64,000 nucleotides of DNA from Virgibacillus chiguensis (GCF_900129865.1 NZ_FQXD01000002.1:310001-374000), one strand, 5' to 3'. Shown: positions 46,472-56,486, numbered from the stretch's first letter. The notes: generated by a model from the letters alone, not told the origin. Numbers and translations: made by a program.

Positions 46472-47290
46472 TTATTTTATTGCGCCTTCTGTTAAACCTT
46501 TTTGCAATTTCTTTTGCCCTAAAAACAATAAAATTAATGTTGGTAAAACCACAATTAGCCCGCCAGCCATAATAACTCCCCACTCATTAAGCTGTTCCTG
46601 TGATTGCAATTGCTTTAATCCTATTTGAACGGTTCGAACCGTATCATCTGTGGTAGAAAGTAAAGGCCAGAGATACATGTTCCAAGAAGTTAAAAAGCCA
46701 TATACTCCTAAAGTTACTAAACTCGTCTTGGCTACAGGTAGAACGACAGTTAGATAAAATTTGACATCGCCCATCCCCGTTATTTCACTTGCCTCTTTTA
46801 ATTCTTTTGGGATTTGTTTGAAATGTTGCCGTAACAGAAACGTGCCAAACGCAACTGCAAAGAATGGCAAGGACAACCCAGTATACGTATTCAATAAATC
46901 AAGCCCTCTTATCGTTTGGAAATTAGGTATAATCGAAGCCTCAAAAGGGATCATCATTGTCGCAATAAAAATAAAAAACAACGTATCTCTCCCTTTAAAC
47001 TCCAAAAACACAAAAGCATATGCAGCCATACTTGATAACAACAATTGTCCAAGCGTAATAAGCAACGAGACAATAAAACTATTCATCAAATAACCAAATA
47101 AAGGGAAACGTTCAAAGGCTTTTATATAATTGTCCAACGTCCATGTTTCTGGTAGAATCTTCCCTGTTAAAATATCTTGGCTCGACATAAAGCTCATTAA
47201 AAACGCCACAATCGCTGGGGCGAACAGCAACAATGCAGATACGGTAAGAAGAAGGTAAAAAACCAGCTTTTTACTAATAGACATCGTCAT
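46472..47290 (-). CDS. ugpE: ABC importer permease, UgpE/MalG type
   Basis: 272 residues with six membrane segments and the EAA loop (KELKEASEITGMGDVKFYLTVVLP) that docks on the ATPase. Its ATG overlaps the stop of the ugpA-type gene by four bases, so the two permease subunits are made together. It forms the heterodimeric channel with UgpA. Confidence 0.9.
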   Translation of the reverse strand: MTMSISKKLVFYLLLTVSALLLFAPAIVAFLMSFMSSQDILTGKILPETWTLDNYIKAFERFPLFGYLMNSFIVSLLITLGQLLLSSMAAYAFVFLEFKGRDTLFFIFIATMMIPFEASIIPNFQTIRGLDLLNTYTGLSLPFFAVAFGTFLLRQHFKQIPKELKEASEITGMGDVKFYLTVVLPVAKTSLVTLGVYGFLTSWNMYLWPLLSTTDDTVRTVQIGLKQLQSQEQLNEWGVIMAGGLIVVLPTLILLFLGQKKLQKGLTEGAIK

Positions 47291-48225
47291 TGGTAATGCA
47301 CCTTCCTCTCTCCCAACTTAAATTGTAACAATGTCATCAAAAGAATAATGACAAACAAAACAACTGCTTGTGCGCTCGCTGTCCCATATTGATAATTTTC
47401 AAATGCTTCTTGATATATAGAGTACACAAGTAAGTTCGTTTCATTTTGCGGTCCACCACGGGTTAACATGTCAATTTGACCAAAGGTTTGAAACGCATTA
47501 ATGAACGAGACGGTAATGACAAAAAACAACGTAGGCGACAGCATTGGTATCGTTATTCTTCGTAATTTATATAAATAACTAGCGCCATCAATTTCTGCAC
47601 TTTCATACAAATGCGAATCTATCGATTGTAAACCACCTAAAAGAATTAAAAAGGTAAAACCAAGATTCATCCAAATTGTGGATATAGATACAGAAATAAG
47701 CGCCCATTTTGGATCTGTTAGCCAACCAATTGCCTCTAACCCTACCGCCTCTAACAGTTGATTAAACCACCCCATCGTCGGATGGAATAAAAACATCCAA
47801 AATACAGATGCCGCAGCTACAGAAATCCCCATGGTAGAGGAAAAAATCATTCGAAATAAACTGATTCCTTTTAATTTTTCATTGGCAATCACAGCGAGAA
47901 ACAAACTAATTACAATCGTACCCGGCACGGTGTAAAGCACGAATAAAAAAGTGGATTGTAAGCTTTTCAAAAAAATAGGTGATGTGAAGATGTTTTTAAA
48001 GTTATCCAAGCCTACAAAAACCGTTGTGGCTCCACTGTTATCAGTCAGAAAAAAACTTAAATATAATGTTCGCGCCATTGGGTAAAATAAAAATACACTA
48101 AACAATATCATAGAAGGTAATAGAAACAGCATTCCTTTAACAAAGCGGATACGCTTTTGCTTTTTCTTGATTTTAAGGAAGTCAATTTTCCTATATTGCT
48201 CTTGTAGTACGACTGCTTCTTTCAT
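47287..48225 (-). CDS. ugpA: ABC importer permease, UgpA/MalF type
   Basis: 312 residues with six membrane segments and the EAA loop (LYESAEIDGASYLYKLRRITIPML). It overlaps the ATPase gene upstream and the ugpE-type gene downstream by four bases each, a tightly coupled unit. Confidence 0.9.
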   Translation of the reverse strand: MKEAVVLQEQYRKIDFLKIKKKQKRIRFVKGMLFLLPSMILFSVFLFYPMARTLYLSFFLTDNSGATTVFVGLDNFKNIFTSPIFLKSLQSTFLFVLYTVPGTIVISLFLAVIANEKLKGISLFRMIFSSTMGISVAAASVFWMFLFHPTMGWFNQLLEAVGLEAIGWLTDPKWALISVSISTIWMNLGFTFLILLGGLQSIDSHLYESAEIDGASYLYKLRRITIPMLSPTLFFVITVSFINAFQTFGQIDMLTRGGPQNETNLLVYSIYQEAFENYQYGTASAQAVVLFVIILLMTLLQFKLGERKVHYQ

Positions 48226-49337
48226 ACGACCGCAACCTCTTTCTCCTTTGTTGAAGAAGCTGCTTTTAGTAATAAACCTGAATCTGTATCAAAAAAACAC
48301 AGTTTATCTCTGGAAATATGTACGGGTACCTTTTCCCCAACTTTTATCGACCATTGTCCTAACCATTTAGCCGTCCATAATTCTGGACCTATTTCAAATG
48401 TAGCTAGTGTTTCATTTCCAAGCTGTTCTACATTAATTACATCTAGATGATGCGTAGCTTCCAGATCAACGGCAGGTAAAATATGCTCTGCACGAATACC
48501 AATAGTAAGATTTTTAGCTTGGACAATTTTTGTGGCAGGTTGTATAGAACCCATATCAATCTCAAGAAAATCTTCTACCTTTAACATTTGCTGATTGAAC
48601 ACAGCTTTTCCGAGATTCATTTTTGGTGATCCGATAAATGAGGCAACGAATAAGTTAGCGGGCTCATTATACAATGCAATCGGCTCTCCAACTTGTTGAA
48701 TTTCCCCATCGTTTAAAACCATAATTCGGTCACCCATCGTCATGGCTTCCACTTGATCATGTGTTACATAAATCATTGTTAAACCCAACTTTTTTTGTAA
48801 TCTTCTAACTTCTATACGCATATGCGCACGGAGTTTCGCATCTAAATTAGACAATGGCTCATCCATTAAACAAAGAGGTGCTTCACTGACAACAGATCTA
48901 GCAAGTGCTACCCTTTGTCGTTGTCCTCCAGAAAGTTCCCTAGGCTTTCTTTTTAACAACTCCGATAACCCCATCATTTCTGTGGTCTTTTTCAATCTAT
49001 CCTGCTGCTCTTGTTTGCTTACTTTTTTCGCATGTAAGCCAAATAAAATGTTTTGCTCTACATTTAAATGCGGGTACAATGCATAATTTTGAAAAACCAT
49101 GGATAAATTACGATCCTTTGGGCGTAAATGATTTACTATACGATCGGCAATCTTTAATGTGCCTCCTGTAATTTCTTCTAAACCAGCAATCATACGTAAT
49201 AACGTACTTTTTCCTGAACCAGATGGTCCTACTAGCACAAAAAACTCCCCTGCCTCTAAGGACAGGTTAATACCATTTAATACATTAGCCTGTTTGTCAT
49301 AAGATTTGGAGATATCCCATAACTCCACTTTGCTCAT
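48222..49337 (-). CDS. ugpC: ABC importer ATPase, UgpC/MsmK type
   Basis: 371 residues. Walker A GPSGSGKST is at 37-45, followed by LSGGQRQRVALARS, Walker B CLMDEPLSNLDAK and a C-terminal TOBE-type regulatory domain, as in UgpC/MalK. It is first in the operon. Its upstream region has AGGAAACGTTAAA, close to a CcpA site, and TTAA repeats that could be PhoP boxes; both are guesses. Full order: ATPase, two permeases, binding protein, two phosphodiesterases. Confidence 0.9.
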   Translation of the reverse strand: MSKVELWDISKSYDKQANVLNGINLSLEAGEFFVLVGPSGSGKSTLLRMIAGLEEITGGTLKIADRIVNHLRPKDRNLSMVFQNYALYPHLNVEQNILFGLHAKKVSKQEQQDRLKKTTEMMGLSELLKRKPRELSGGQRQRVALARSVVSEAPLCLMDEPLSNLDAKLRAHMRIEVRRLQKKLGLTMIYVTHDQVEAMTMGDRIMVLNDGEIQQVGEPIALYNEPANLFVASFIGSPKMNLGKAVFNQQMLKVEDFLEIDMGSIQPATKIVQAKNLTIGIRAEHILPAVDLEATHHLDVINVEQLGNETLATFEIGPELWTAKWLGQWSIKVGEKVPVHISRDKLCFFDTDSGLLLKAASSTKEKEVAVV

Positions 49338-49854
49338 TCTTCACCCTCCCTCAATGTAATAACTTACTTCTAAGGCTCCTTTTCCACGTTTATTTAAACA
49401 TAATAATTATTGTTTTTGGGTATTTTTACATAATATTTGCTTTATTTTAATGTTTTTAACGTTTCCTTAATATTCCATGTAGAAGAGTTAAATTAGATGT
49501 TTTTGCACTTTAAGCTATCGTCTAGCTGAATAATCCTCCTTCTGGCAAACAATGCTAGAATAAGGTAGCGGAGGAGAAGCACCGTTACTCCTTGAAAATG
49601 ACAATCAGTTTCTTCGTTCATTGTTCGCATGCATAGCTTTCCTTGTCCAATAAGAAATAGCAATGGAAAGATCAGATAGGAAAAAATGCAATATGTTTGC
49701 CAAATGGATTCATGGATAAGCTGTCCACTGAAGTAGAATTTTTCCAAGTATTGTCTTCTCGGTAGAAAATGACATGTTTTCATATTTGTTCGTTCTATTA
49801 AAAAGTCTCTCTTGCATAGAATATGTTAAAGAAACAAAGAAAGGCTGACATAGA
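49338..49854. other. Promoter region between ugpC and spoIIP
   Basis: About 520 bases between divergent genes. It holds the ugp promoter region and an imperfect inverted repeat near 49570-49590. Overlapping minus-strand frames (49493-49783, 49710-49910) lack ribosome sites and look random. A CATAGAAT before spoIIP resembles a SigE -10 box. Confidence 0.5.
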
Positions 49855-50967
49855 ATGAAACGTGTATTATTAACCGGGTTAGTAGCTATGACAAGTATAT
49901 TTTCACTCATTTTTTTCCTTACTTTACCCCAATTTCAAAGCAAATTCTTTCAGCTACCATTGCTTGATGGAATAACAGAATCAGTTGTTTTTTCTGATGC
50001 ACTCTATACGGTTATGAGCACAGAAATACCACAAATGGAAACTACACTTGAAGAAAATGATATACAAATGGCAAATTTACCAAAACTATTATTAGAAACC
50101 ACATCTGGTGTTTCGCCTAGAAATTTCTCAAGCTTACTAGATTTAGCGCTTCCTGGAAGAAACCCTGACTTTCATTTTTCGTTTGTTTCAAACGGTGTAG
50201 ATGAATTATCCATGCCTATTGAATCCCCGCCACCAGATTTTGAGGAATTATTAAAAGAAGAACCGGAAGAAGAGCAAACAGACGATAAAAATAAAACGGA
50301 TCAGCAAGAAGCAGAAGTGTATGTTTACCATAGTCATAGTTGGGAGGGATTTTTACCCTTATTAGGAGAAGATAAACAAAAACCATCACAAGCATCTAGT
50401 ACGGATAATGCAAAAAATATTGTTCTAGTAGGCTCCATGTTAACGGAGCAATTAGAAAAGCAAGGTATACCTACTTTTCATGATCGAACAAACGTTACTG
50501 CTGCTCTACACGAGCAAGGTTGGGATTATTACGACTCCTACCGATTATCTCGAAAAACGGTAGAAGCAGCGATGGCAAGCAACCAGAAAATACAATATTT
50601 TATTGATATTCATCGTGATGCCCAGCGTAAAGATATTACTACTACGACGATTCACGGAGAGCCATTTGCCAAATTGTATTTTATTGTTGGTGAGGAACAT
50701 GAAAATTACAAAGAAAACCTTGCATTTGTAGAAAAGCTCAATGCCCAACTAGAAGAAAATTATCCTGGCATAAGTCGCGGTATCTTTTTAAAAGATCACA
50801 CAGATGGTAATGGTATTTACAATCAAGATTTATCCAAACAGTCCATCCTAATCGAAGTTGGTGGCGTAGATAATAATAAAGAAGAACTATCCAATACAAC
50901 GAAAGCTTTAGGGAAAGTAATTGGAGAATATTACAAAAATGCTGAGCAAGTAACGACAGAGAGGTAA
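49855..50967 (+). CDS. spoIIP: Stage II sporulation protein P (SpoIIP family)
   Basis: 370 residues: one N-terminal membrane anchor (about 10-25), a variable acidic linker, then the SpoIIP amidase/endopeptidase domain with VYHSHSWEGFLP, FIDIHRDAQ and SILIEVGGVDNN, which hold the zinc ligands and the catalytic Glu. SpoIIP degrades peptidoglycan with SpoIID and SpoIIM during engulfment. The ATG follows AAAGGCTGAC. A possible SigE-type -10 (CATAGAAT) lies about 30 bases upstream, which fits mother-cell expression. Some spore formers have several SpoIIP paralogues, so this may not be the main one. Confidence 0.9.
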   Translation: MKRVLLTGLVAMTSIFSLIFFLTLPQFQSKFFQLPLLDGITESVVFSDALYTVMSTEIPQMETTLEENDIQMANLPKLLLETTSGVSPRNFSSLLDLALPGRNPDFHFSFVSNGVDELSMPIESPPPDFEELLKEEPEEEQTDDKNKTDQQEAEVYVYHSHSWEGFLPLLGEDKQKPSQASSTDNAKNIVLVGSMLTEQLEKQGIPTFHDRTNVTAALHEQGWDYYDSYRLSRKTVEAAMASNQKIQYFIDIHRDAQRKDITTTTIHGEPFAKLYFIVGEEHENYKENLAFVEKLNAQLEENYPGISRGIFLKDHTDGNGIYNQDLSKQSILIEVGGVDNNKEELSNTTKALGKVIGEYYKNAEQVTTER

Positions 50968-50993
50968 CTTATGTGGAATAAAAGAATATGAGA

Positions 50994-51040
50994 TAAACAT
51001 AACTTGTCGCCAAATCTTATGGCGAAAGCCTTTGTTTTTC
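50994..51040 (+). repeat. Dispersed CTTGGC hairpin repeat, copy 3
   Basis: AACTTGTCGCCAAATCTTAT then GGCGAAAGCC and GTTTTTC match the right part of the copy at 63628; the left CTTGGC arm is missing. Confidence 0.6.
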
Positions 51041-51112
51041 TTATGTTGAATTCAGTTGAATAAGAGTAATTACAAAGGCGTCTTTAGTTAGCTTCCAAAA
51101 AAAATGTATATA

Positions 51113-51155
51113 CACTGCTCCCTTGAAATAGACGAATATTTTCAAGGGAGCAGTG
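51113..51155. terminator. Long perfect hairpin downstream of spoIIP
   Basis: Arms CACTGCTCCCTTGAAA/TTTCAAGGGAGCAGTG (16 bases, perfect) with an 11-base loop. No T run follows on the plus strand, so termination is likely but not textbook. Confidence 0.55.
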
Positions 51156-51352
51156 ACAGAGAAGCACTACTAGTACTAAAAATAATGCATAACGGTATTT
51201 ATAATGTCCATCTTTCATAAGCGACACATGGTTTTCTTCTCCATTTAAATTTGCCCATCCTCCTCTTTAAAATCTTGAAATGAGTATCTTATAGCGAAAT
51301 AAGCGAGACGTCTAAAATTCGGTACATTTTCTAAAATTAATTTACTTTAACC

Positions 51353-51378
51353 TGAAACTATTTATTCACTCACTCGTA
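51353..51378 (+). promoter_or_regulatory. SigW-type promoter of yuaF-floT
   Basis: TGAAAC, 16 bases, CGTA: an exact match to the extracytoplasmic sigma-W consensus, about 130 bases upstream of yuaF. The B. subtilis yuaFGI operon is a known SigW target. Confidence 0.85.
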
Positions 51379-51510
51379 TTATAAGTAAATGATTTCCATT
51401 ACTTTTGTAGAAAAACGAACTTCATTGCCTAACATGTTGAAAATTGTCGTTTTTCTTATTCTACAAAGCCTAAGGTTTTATACGCTACGGCTTAAAAAGG
51501 GGGAATACAT

Positions 51511-52047
51511 ATGACTGTTTTTGGGTTGCCAATCGAGACATTATATTTATACATGCTGATTATTGCTGCAGCCCTAACCATTATTTACATGCTTTTTGGC
51601 GATGTATTAGAAGGGATTGGTGAAGTAATTCCTATAGCTAATCCTATCCTTATTCTTGCCTTTGTCACTTTCTTTTCAGCAACGGGTTACTTACTTGAAA
51701 CGTTAACATCCTTGTCCAGTCTAATCATTATTTTCATTGCCATGCTTATTGCCTTTATTCTTGATACGCTTTTAAATGTATTTATTTTGGGTCCTTTGGC
51801 TTCTGCAGAAGAATCTCTTGGCTATACAGAGGAATCGTTAATTGGGCGTGTCGGCAAAATTATCATTCCCGTTCCAGCAGATGGATACGGAGAAGTTGTT
51901 ATTGAAAGCAAAAGTGGTAGAATCTCTAAACCTGTAACAGCGTATCACAACCAGCCCATACCTGAAGGAACAGAAGTATTAATTTTAGATATAAAAGGTG
52001 GCGTGCTCTATGCTGAACCTTATTCGAAGGATGTTTTAGATGCATAG
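51511..52047 (+). CDS. yuaF: NfeD-like membrane protein YuaF
   Basis: 178 residues: several membrane helices in the first 100 and a C-terminal OB-fold-like NfeD domain (SLIGRVGKIIIPVPADGYGE). YuaF is the usual partner of flotillin YuaG/FloT in membrane microdomains and in the response to membrane stress. The ribosome site AAAGGGGG precedes the ATG. floT follows after 138 bases, and no yuaI homologue is seen after it. Confidence 0.88.
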   Translation: MTVFGLPIETLYLYMLIIAAALTIIYMLFGDVLEGIGEVIPIANPILILAFVTFFSATGYLLETLTSLSSLIIIFIAMLIAFILDTLLNVFILGPLASAEESLGYTEESLIGRVGKIIIPVPADGYGEVVIESKSGRISKPVTAYHNQPIPEGTEVLILDIKGGVLYAEPYSKDVLDA

Positions 52048-52185
52048 AAACATGCACGAGTTCTAAGCATGTTACTTTAGTAATTTACACTTTTTCAGCC
52101 CATTCCGTGCATGCATTTTAATTATTTTCAAATGCACTCAGCAAGGGATTATCTGTTTAGCAAAACAAATCTAAGGAGGATTTCT

Positions 52186-53730
52186 ATGTTTGAAGGATTT
52201 TGGATTATTATTGGTATTGTTTTATTTTTACTCGTAGCACTTATCGGTATTTTTGTTTCCAAATATCGCACAGCTGGTCCGGATGAAGCACTTATTGTCA
52301 CTGGAAGTTATCTTGGTGGGAAAAATGTCCATATCGATGAATCTGGAAACAAAATTAAGATCATTCGCGGTGGTGGCTCATTTGTATTGCCAGTGTTCCA
52401 ACAAGCAGAGCCTCTCAGTCTACTATCTAGCAAATTAGAAGTAACAACACCTGAAGTTTATACAGAACAAGGAGTTCCAGTCATGGCAGACGGAACAGCG
52501 ATTATTAAAATAGGTGGGTCCATTAGTGAAATTGCTACTGCTGCTGAACAATTTCTTGGAAAAACGAAAGAAGATCGGGAAGTAGAAGCGAAAGAAGTAC
52601 TAGAAGGGCATCTTCGTTCTATTTTAGGATCGATGACGGTAGAAGAAATTTATAAAAACAGGGATAAATTTTCACAGGAGGTACAGCGTGTCGCCTCACA
52701 AGATTTAGCAAAAATGGGACTTATTATTGTTTCTTTTACGATTAAAGATGTGAAAGATAAAAATGGTTACTTAGAATCTCTTGGTAAACCTAGAATCGCC
52801 CAAGTAAAACGAGATGCAGATATCGCTACAGCTGAGGCAGATAAAGAAACGCGGATTAAGCAAGCAGAAGCTGCCAAAGAGGCGAAAAAAGCAGAATTAG
52901 AACGCGCAACAGAAATCGCTGAAGCAGAAAAAGTCAACCAGTTAAAAACAGCCGACTATCGTCGTGAGCAGGATATTGCGAAAGCTCGCGCAGACCAAGC
53001 GTATGATTTTGAAACCGCAAGAGCTAAACAAGACGTTACTGAACAGGAAATGCAAATTAAAATCATTGAACGACAAAAACAAATCGAACTGGAAGAAAAA
53101 GAAATCTTACGTCGTGAGCGACAATACGATTCAGAAGTGAAAAAGAAAGCAGATGCTGATCGTTATGCTGTAGAGCAAGCAGCTACAGCAGATAAAATGA
53201 AACAAATGACAGAAGCAGAGGCAAATCAATATCGTATTGAAGCGGAAGCAAAAGCAGAAGCGGAACGTGTACGTGTGGACGGTCTTGCTAAAGCAGATTC
53301 ACAACGAGCTCAAGGGGAATCAGAAGCAGAAGTCATCAGGCTTACTGGTTTAGCAGAAGCAGAAGCAAAACGAGAAATTGCGCAAGCATTTGAACAATAC
53401 GGAGAAGCAGCTATTCTAGATATGATTATTAAAATGCTTCCAGAATATGCAAAAGAAGTCGCTAGTCCACTTTCCAATATTGATAAAATTACTGTAGTAG
53501 ACACAGGTGGCAATAATGCAGAGGGTGGAGCAAATAAAGTTTCTGGATATGCAACAAACTTAATGGCAAATCTACAAGAGTCATTGAAGGCATCTTCCGG
53601 CATTGATGTCAAAGAGCTGTTGGAAAATATAAGTGGTAAAAAGCACACGACAGATGATTATGATTTAGGTAGCCCACGATATGAAACAGACGAATTAAAT
53701 AGAGAACTAGCAGATGTAGACAACGAATAA
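52186..53730 (+). CDS. floT: Flotillin FloT (YuaG)
   Basis: 514 residues. A hydrophobic N-terminal segment (about 4-24) is followed by the SPFH domain (SKYRTAGPDEALIVTGSYLG onward). A long Ala/Glu/Lys-rich coiled coil follows with many EA repeats, then the flotillin C-terminal domain. It scaffolds functional membrane microdomains. The ATG at 52186 follows AAGGAGG by seven bases; the upstream frame to 52111 has no site. It is expressed from the SigW promoter with yuaF. Confidence 0.95.
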   Translation: MFEGFWIIIGIVLFLLVALIGIFVSKYRTAGPDEALIVTGSYLGGKNVHIDESGNKIKIIRGGGSFVLPVFQQAEPLSLLSSKLEVTTPEVYTEQGVPVMADGTAIIKIGGSISEIATAAEQFLGKTKEDREVEAKEVLEGHLRSILGSMTVEEIYKNRDKFSQEVQRVASQDLAKMGLIIVSFTIKDVKDKNGYLESLGKPRIAQVKRDADIATAEADKETRIKQAEAAKEAKKAELERATEIAEAEKVNQLKTADYRREQDIAKARADQAYDFETARAKQDVTEQEMQIKIIERQKQIELEEKEILRRERQYDSEVKKKADADRYAVEQAATADKMKQMTEAEANQYRIEAEAKAEAERVRVDGLAKADSQRAQGESEAEVIRLTGLAEAEAKREIAQAFEQYGEAAILDMIIKMLPEYAKEVASPLSNIDKITVVDTGGNNAEGGANKVSGYATNLMANLQESLKASSGIDVKELLENISGKKHTTDDYDLGSPRYETDELNRELADVDNE

Positions 53731-53748
53731 CTATAAGGGTCTTTAAAC

Positions 53749-53776
53749 AGAGAGGCATTGTACAAAGTGCCTCTCT
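53749..53776 (+). terminator. Terminator of yuaF-floT
   Basis: AGAGAGGCA/TGCCTCTCT with a ten-base loop, then CTTCTATGTTTTT. Confidence 0.8.
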
Positions 53777-53862
53777 CTTCTATGTTTTTAACGTTTACTT
53801 TTACATGTGAAGCAGCTTCCTAGATTGAATAATTGCTTTGTTTTTCTTACAACTATTTTTCA

Positions 53863-55140
53863 TTATGATATACTTTGTTCCCTAACGTTTAATAGTCGCC
53901 CCTCATTGAACCATTTATTACTTATTATACAAAATATAGAAACTATTACTAGGCTAATTCCAACCCAACGGTACAATGAAATAATACCTACTACTTCGGC
54001 CAATAAACCACCTATCAGAGGAGATAAAATCACTGTACTGCTTATAACAGTATTCGTTATGCCAGTAACTCTGCTTATTTCTGAGGCGGATGTGTTCATT
54101 TGAATAATATAAGAGAATATACTATTCAACAATCCAATCCCTATTCCAGCAATAAATCCAAGTAATAGAAGATATAATGTTAGAAAACCATGTGTTAACC
54201 ATCCAACTCCACCAAATCCAATGCCAACAAGAAACAAACTTAGGCCTAACAACCTGCCATATTGTTTCAAAGCTGTATAACGATTTAATACAAGGATAGC
54301 CAAAACAGCTCCTAATCCAGAAGCACCCATTAACCAGCCAGCTAGCTCAGGTTTTGCAGGAGCAAACATACGTAATATAACACCAATTTGGATATCGACC
54401 ATTTGTACTCCTGTAACCCCTATAACCATGATCAACATACTAAAAATTAAGATTTTCCTTCTTAAAATAACCATCCAACCTTCCATCCATAAACGAAAAA
54501 AGCTGCCTTCAGTCTGTCTTTCCACTTCACCATTCGTACAGATAATATGGTAACTAGCACTTCTAAGAATGCTAAATAAAATAAGTGCTGACATTAATAA
54601 GGAGATGGCATTGATTAAAATAATATATATTGGAGAAATGACACTAATTAATGCCCCACCTACCATAGGACCAATAATTTTAGAAAGCTGGCTTACCACT
54701 CCATTTAAAGTGACCGCTTGTAAAATTAAATGATCAGGTACCACTTGTTTAATGATTGCTTGTTGTGCTGGTCCATGTACAACTGTAACAGCTGACCGAA
54801 TCATAATAATGAATAAAACAGGCCAAGCTGATTGTATAAAAACTATGATAAAAGTAAGTATGGCTGCACTTATATCTGCGATCAACATAACACGTATTTT
54901 CGAGTATCGATCTAAAATAACGCCTGCAAACTGACTTAAAATAACTTGCGGCAACGCATAAGCAACAGGTATGAAAGAAATTAGCATTGGCCCCAATTGC
55001 CATTCATAGCTAAATAAAACGATCATCGCTAACATATCAAACCATGTACCAAACATGGAAACAGAGTACGAGGCGAAGAGTCGATTAAAAACACTTATTT
55101 TCCAAATAGATGTATCAACTTTTATAAAAGATTGCTTCAA
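53863..55140 (-). CDS. MFS exporter of the MFS_3/macrolide-efflux type
   Basis: 425 residues with about 12 membrane segments. The N-terminus (NRLFASYSVSMFGTWF) and the loop GVILDRYSKIRVMLIAD fit the MFS_3 group (MefA, EntS and relatives). The substrate is unknown; export of a drug or a siderophore-like molecule is typical. The start appears to be TTG at 55140 with GGGAG ten bases upstream; the nearby ATG is out of frame. It follows the winged-helix regulator gene by 187 bases in the same direction, so it may be that regulator's target. Confidence 0.82.
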   Translation of the reverse strand: MKQSFIKVDTSIWKISVFNRLFASYSVSMFGTWFDMLAMIVLFSYEWQLGPMLISFIPVAYALPQVILSQFAGVILDRYSKIRVMLIADISAAILTFIIVFIQSAWPVLFIIMIRSAVTVVHGPAQQAIIKQVVPDHLILQAVTLNGVVSQLSKIIGPMVGGALISVISPIYIILINAISLLMSALILFSILRSASYHIICTNGEVERQTEGSFFRLWMEGWMVILRRKILIFSMLIMVIGVTGVQMVDIQIGVILRMFAPAKPELAGWLMGASGLGAVLAILVLNRYTALKQYGRLLGLSLFLVGIGFGGVGWLTHGFLTLYLLLLGFIAGIGIGLLNSIFSYIIQMNTSASEISRVTGITNTVISSTVILSPLIGGLLAEVVGIISLYRWVGISLVIVSIFCIISNKWFNEGRLLNVREQSIS

Positions 55141-55327
55141 AATCCATATACTCCCTTTCGGTTTAGAGTTGTATAACGAAAGGATAGCAATGGAATGTCA
55201 GAAGAATATCAGAGGATGAAAAAATGTCATAATAAAAACGTCCGTTCCCTGAAGAAACAGCCGACCTTAACTTTATAACCTTCATAAACTTTAAAAAACA
55301 GTTCCTAAATAAAAACGGTTACTGTAG

Positions 55328-56461
55328 TTATAAGCAAGATAAAAGTTCTTGTTTTATTTTTTCTTTATAGTGGTCTGTGTGATAGTTTGTTTCGTAAGTT
55401 TCACGTAAGTATTTAAGTAACTCTTTGAGTCGGAAGTTTGAATAAACTGACAGCAGTAGTTCCCCTATATTTATAGATAAAAGAATATGAAGGGGAAATC
55501 CTTCTCTCTCTAAAATAGTAAAGCATTGCTGTACACTATCTAAAGCTTGTTTTTCTTTGTTTAATTGAATATAGTAAAATCCTTTTAATAAAGAAAATAA
55601 TCCTCTTTCTCTTTGATAGCTCTTTGTATCAAGAAATTGATGGAGTTCTGCTATTTTTTCTTCTGTTAATAAATCATCTTTTATATACAAGGCGTACATA
55701 AGCCACCAAAGCTGTTGAAAGCCATAAAAGCCATTTTCTTCATTTAAAATAAAAGCGTCTTTTTCTTTCAAAAGTAAACATGCTTGTTCCGAATGACTCA
55801 GTTGTAAATACATAAAAGAACTTAATAAATACACTTCGGGTAAATCTTTTTCATCAATGAAGCCTTTTTCTATGTATCTTTTCAGTAATCCATAATTATA
55901 ATAGGGGTCTGTGTTTACTAATGCATAAAAAGAAAGATAACAAAAGGATTTTTCCTTTATAGGCAAGTCTTTATTCTTTAATAGAGAAGAAAAGTCGCCA
56001 TTAAAAAAAGACAATCTAGCACGGATCGATTCTTCCATTTGTACAGTAAACACTTTCTCATCCAAAAGGTTTCTAACAGCTTGCCCATTTCCATATAGAT
56101 GATATTTGGAAATTAATTGTTCATACAAAGATTGTATTTCAACATCATTCCTTAAATGTGTCTCTTCATTTGTTACATAAGTATTATTTATACGCAGACA
56201 ATATCCATATCCTTTCATCGTTTCAATGGTCAAGAAGGATCGATAAGGTTTTAATTTTTTTCGCAACCGATAAATATGGTCATCTACTGTTCGATCAGAC
56301 GGAGACTGTAGTGGCCAAACTCCTTCTAAAATATGATTTCGAGATAACGCTTTATTCGCATTCATATACAAATATTTCAATAGTAAGTATTCTTTTCTGA
56401 GAAGATCGATAGTTTGACCATGTATAGTTATGGAATAATTATCCACTTGAAATAAAATCAT
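55328..56461 (-). CDS. Winged-helix (OmpR-type) regulator with C-terminal TPR-like domain
   Basis: 377 residues. Residues 1-95 form an OmpR/PhoB-type winged helix (RKEYLLLKYLYMNANKALSR, then DRTVDDHIYRLRKKL and MKGYGYCL) without a receiver domain. The remaining 280 residues are helical and look like TPR repeats, as in SARP/BTAD-like activators. Ligand and targets are unknown. The ATG at 56461 follows GGAGGAGG; the longer frame to 56521 runs into the upstream gene. Neighbours are a nucleotidyltransferase 25 bases upstream and an MFS exporter downstream. Confidence 0.78.
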   Translation of the reverse strand: MILFQVDNYSITIHGQTIDLLRKEYLLLKYLYMNANKALSRNHILEGVWPLQSPSDRTVDDHIYRLRKKLKPYRSFLTIETMKGYGYCLRINNTYVTNEETHLRNDVEIQSLYEQLISKYHLYGNGQAVRNLLDEKVFTVQMEESIRARLSFFNGDFSSLLKNKDLPIKEKSFCYLSFYALVNTDPYYNYGLLKRYIEKGFIDEKDLPEVYLLSSFMYLQLSHSEQACLLLKEKDAFILNEENGFYGFQQLWWLMYALYIKDDLLTEEKIAELHQFLDTKSYQRERGLFSLLKGFYYIQLNKEKQALDSVQQCFTILEREGFPLHILLSINIGELLLSVYSNFRLKELLKYLRETYETNYHTDHYKEKIKQELLSCL

Positions 56462-56486
56462 GTATCTCCTCCTCCCATTAGGATGT

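Larger units (their letters stand above)
50968..51510. other. Intergenic region with repeat, long hairpin and SigW promoter
   Basis: 540 bases between spoIIP and yuaF. It contains a copy of the dispersed repeat, a 16-base-pair hairpin and the SigW promoter listed separately. No gene is seen. Confidence 0.6.

Noticed and set aside
49493-49910. Overlapping minus-strand frames between ugpC and spoIIP
   Set aside because: No ribosome sites, mutual overlap and overlap with spoIIP; composition looks random.
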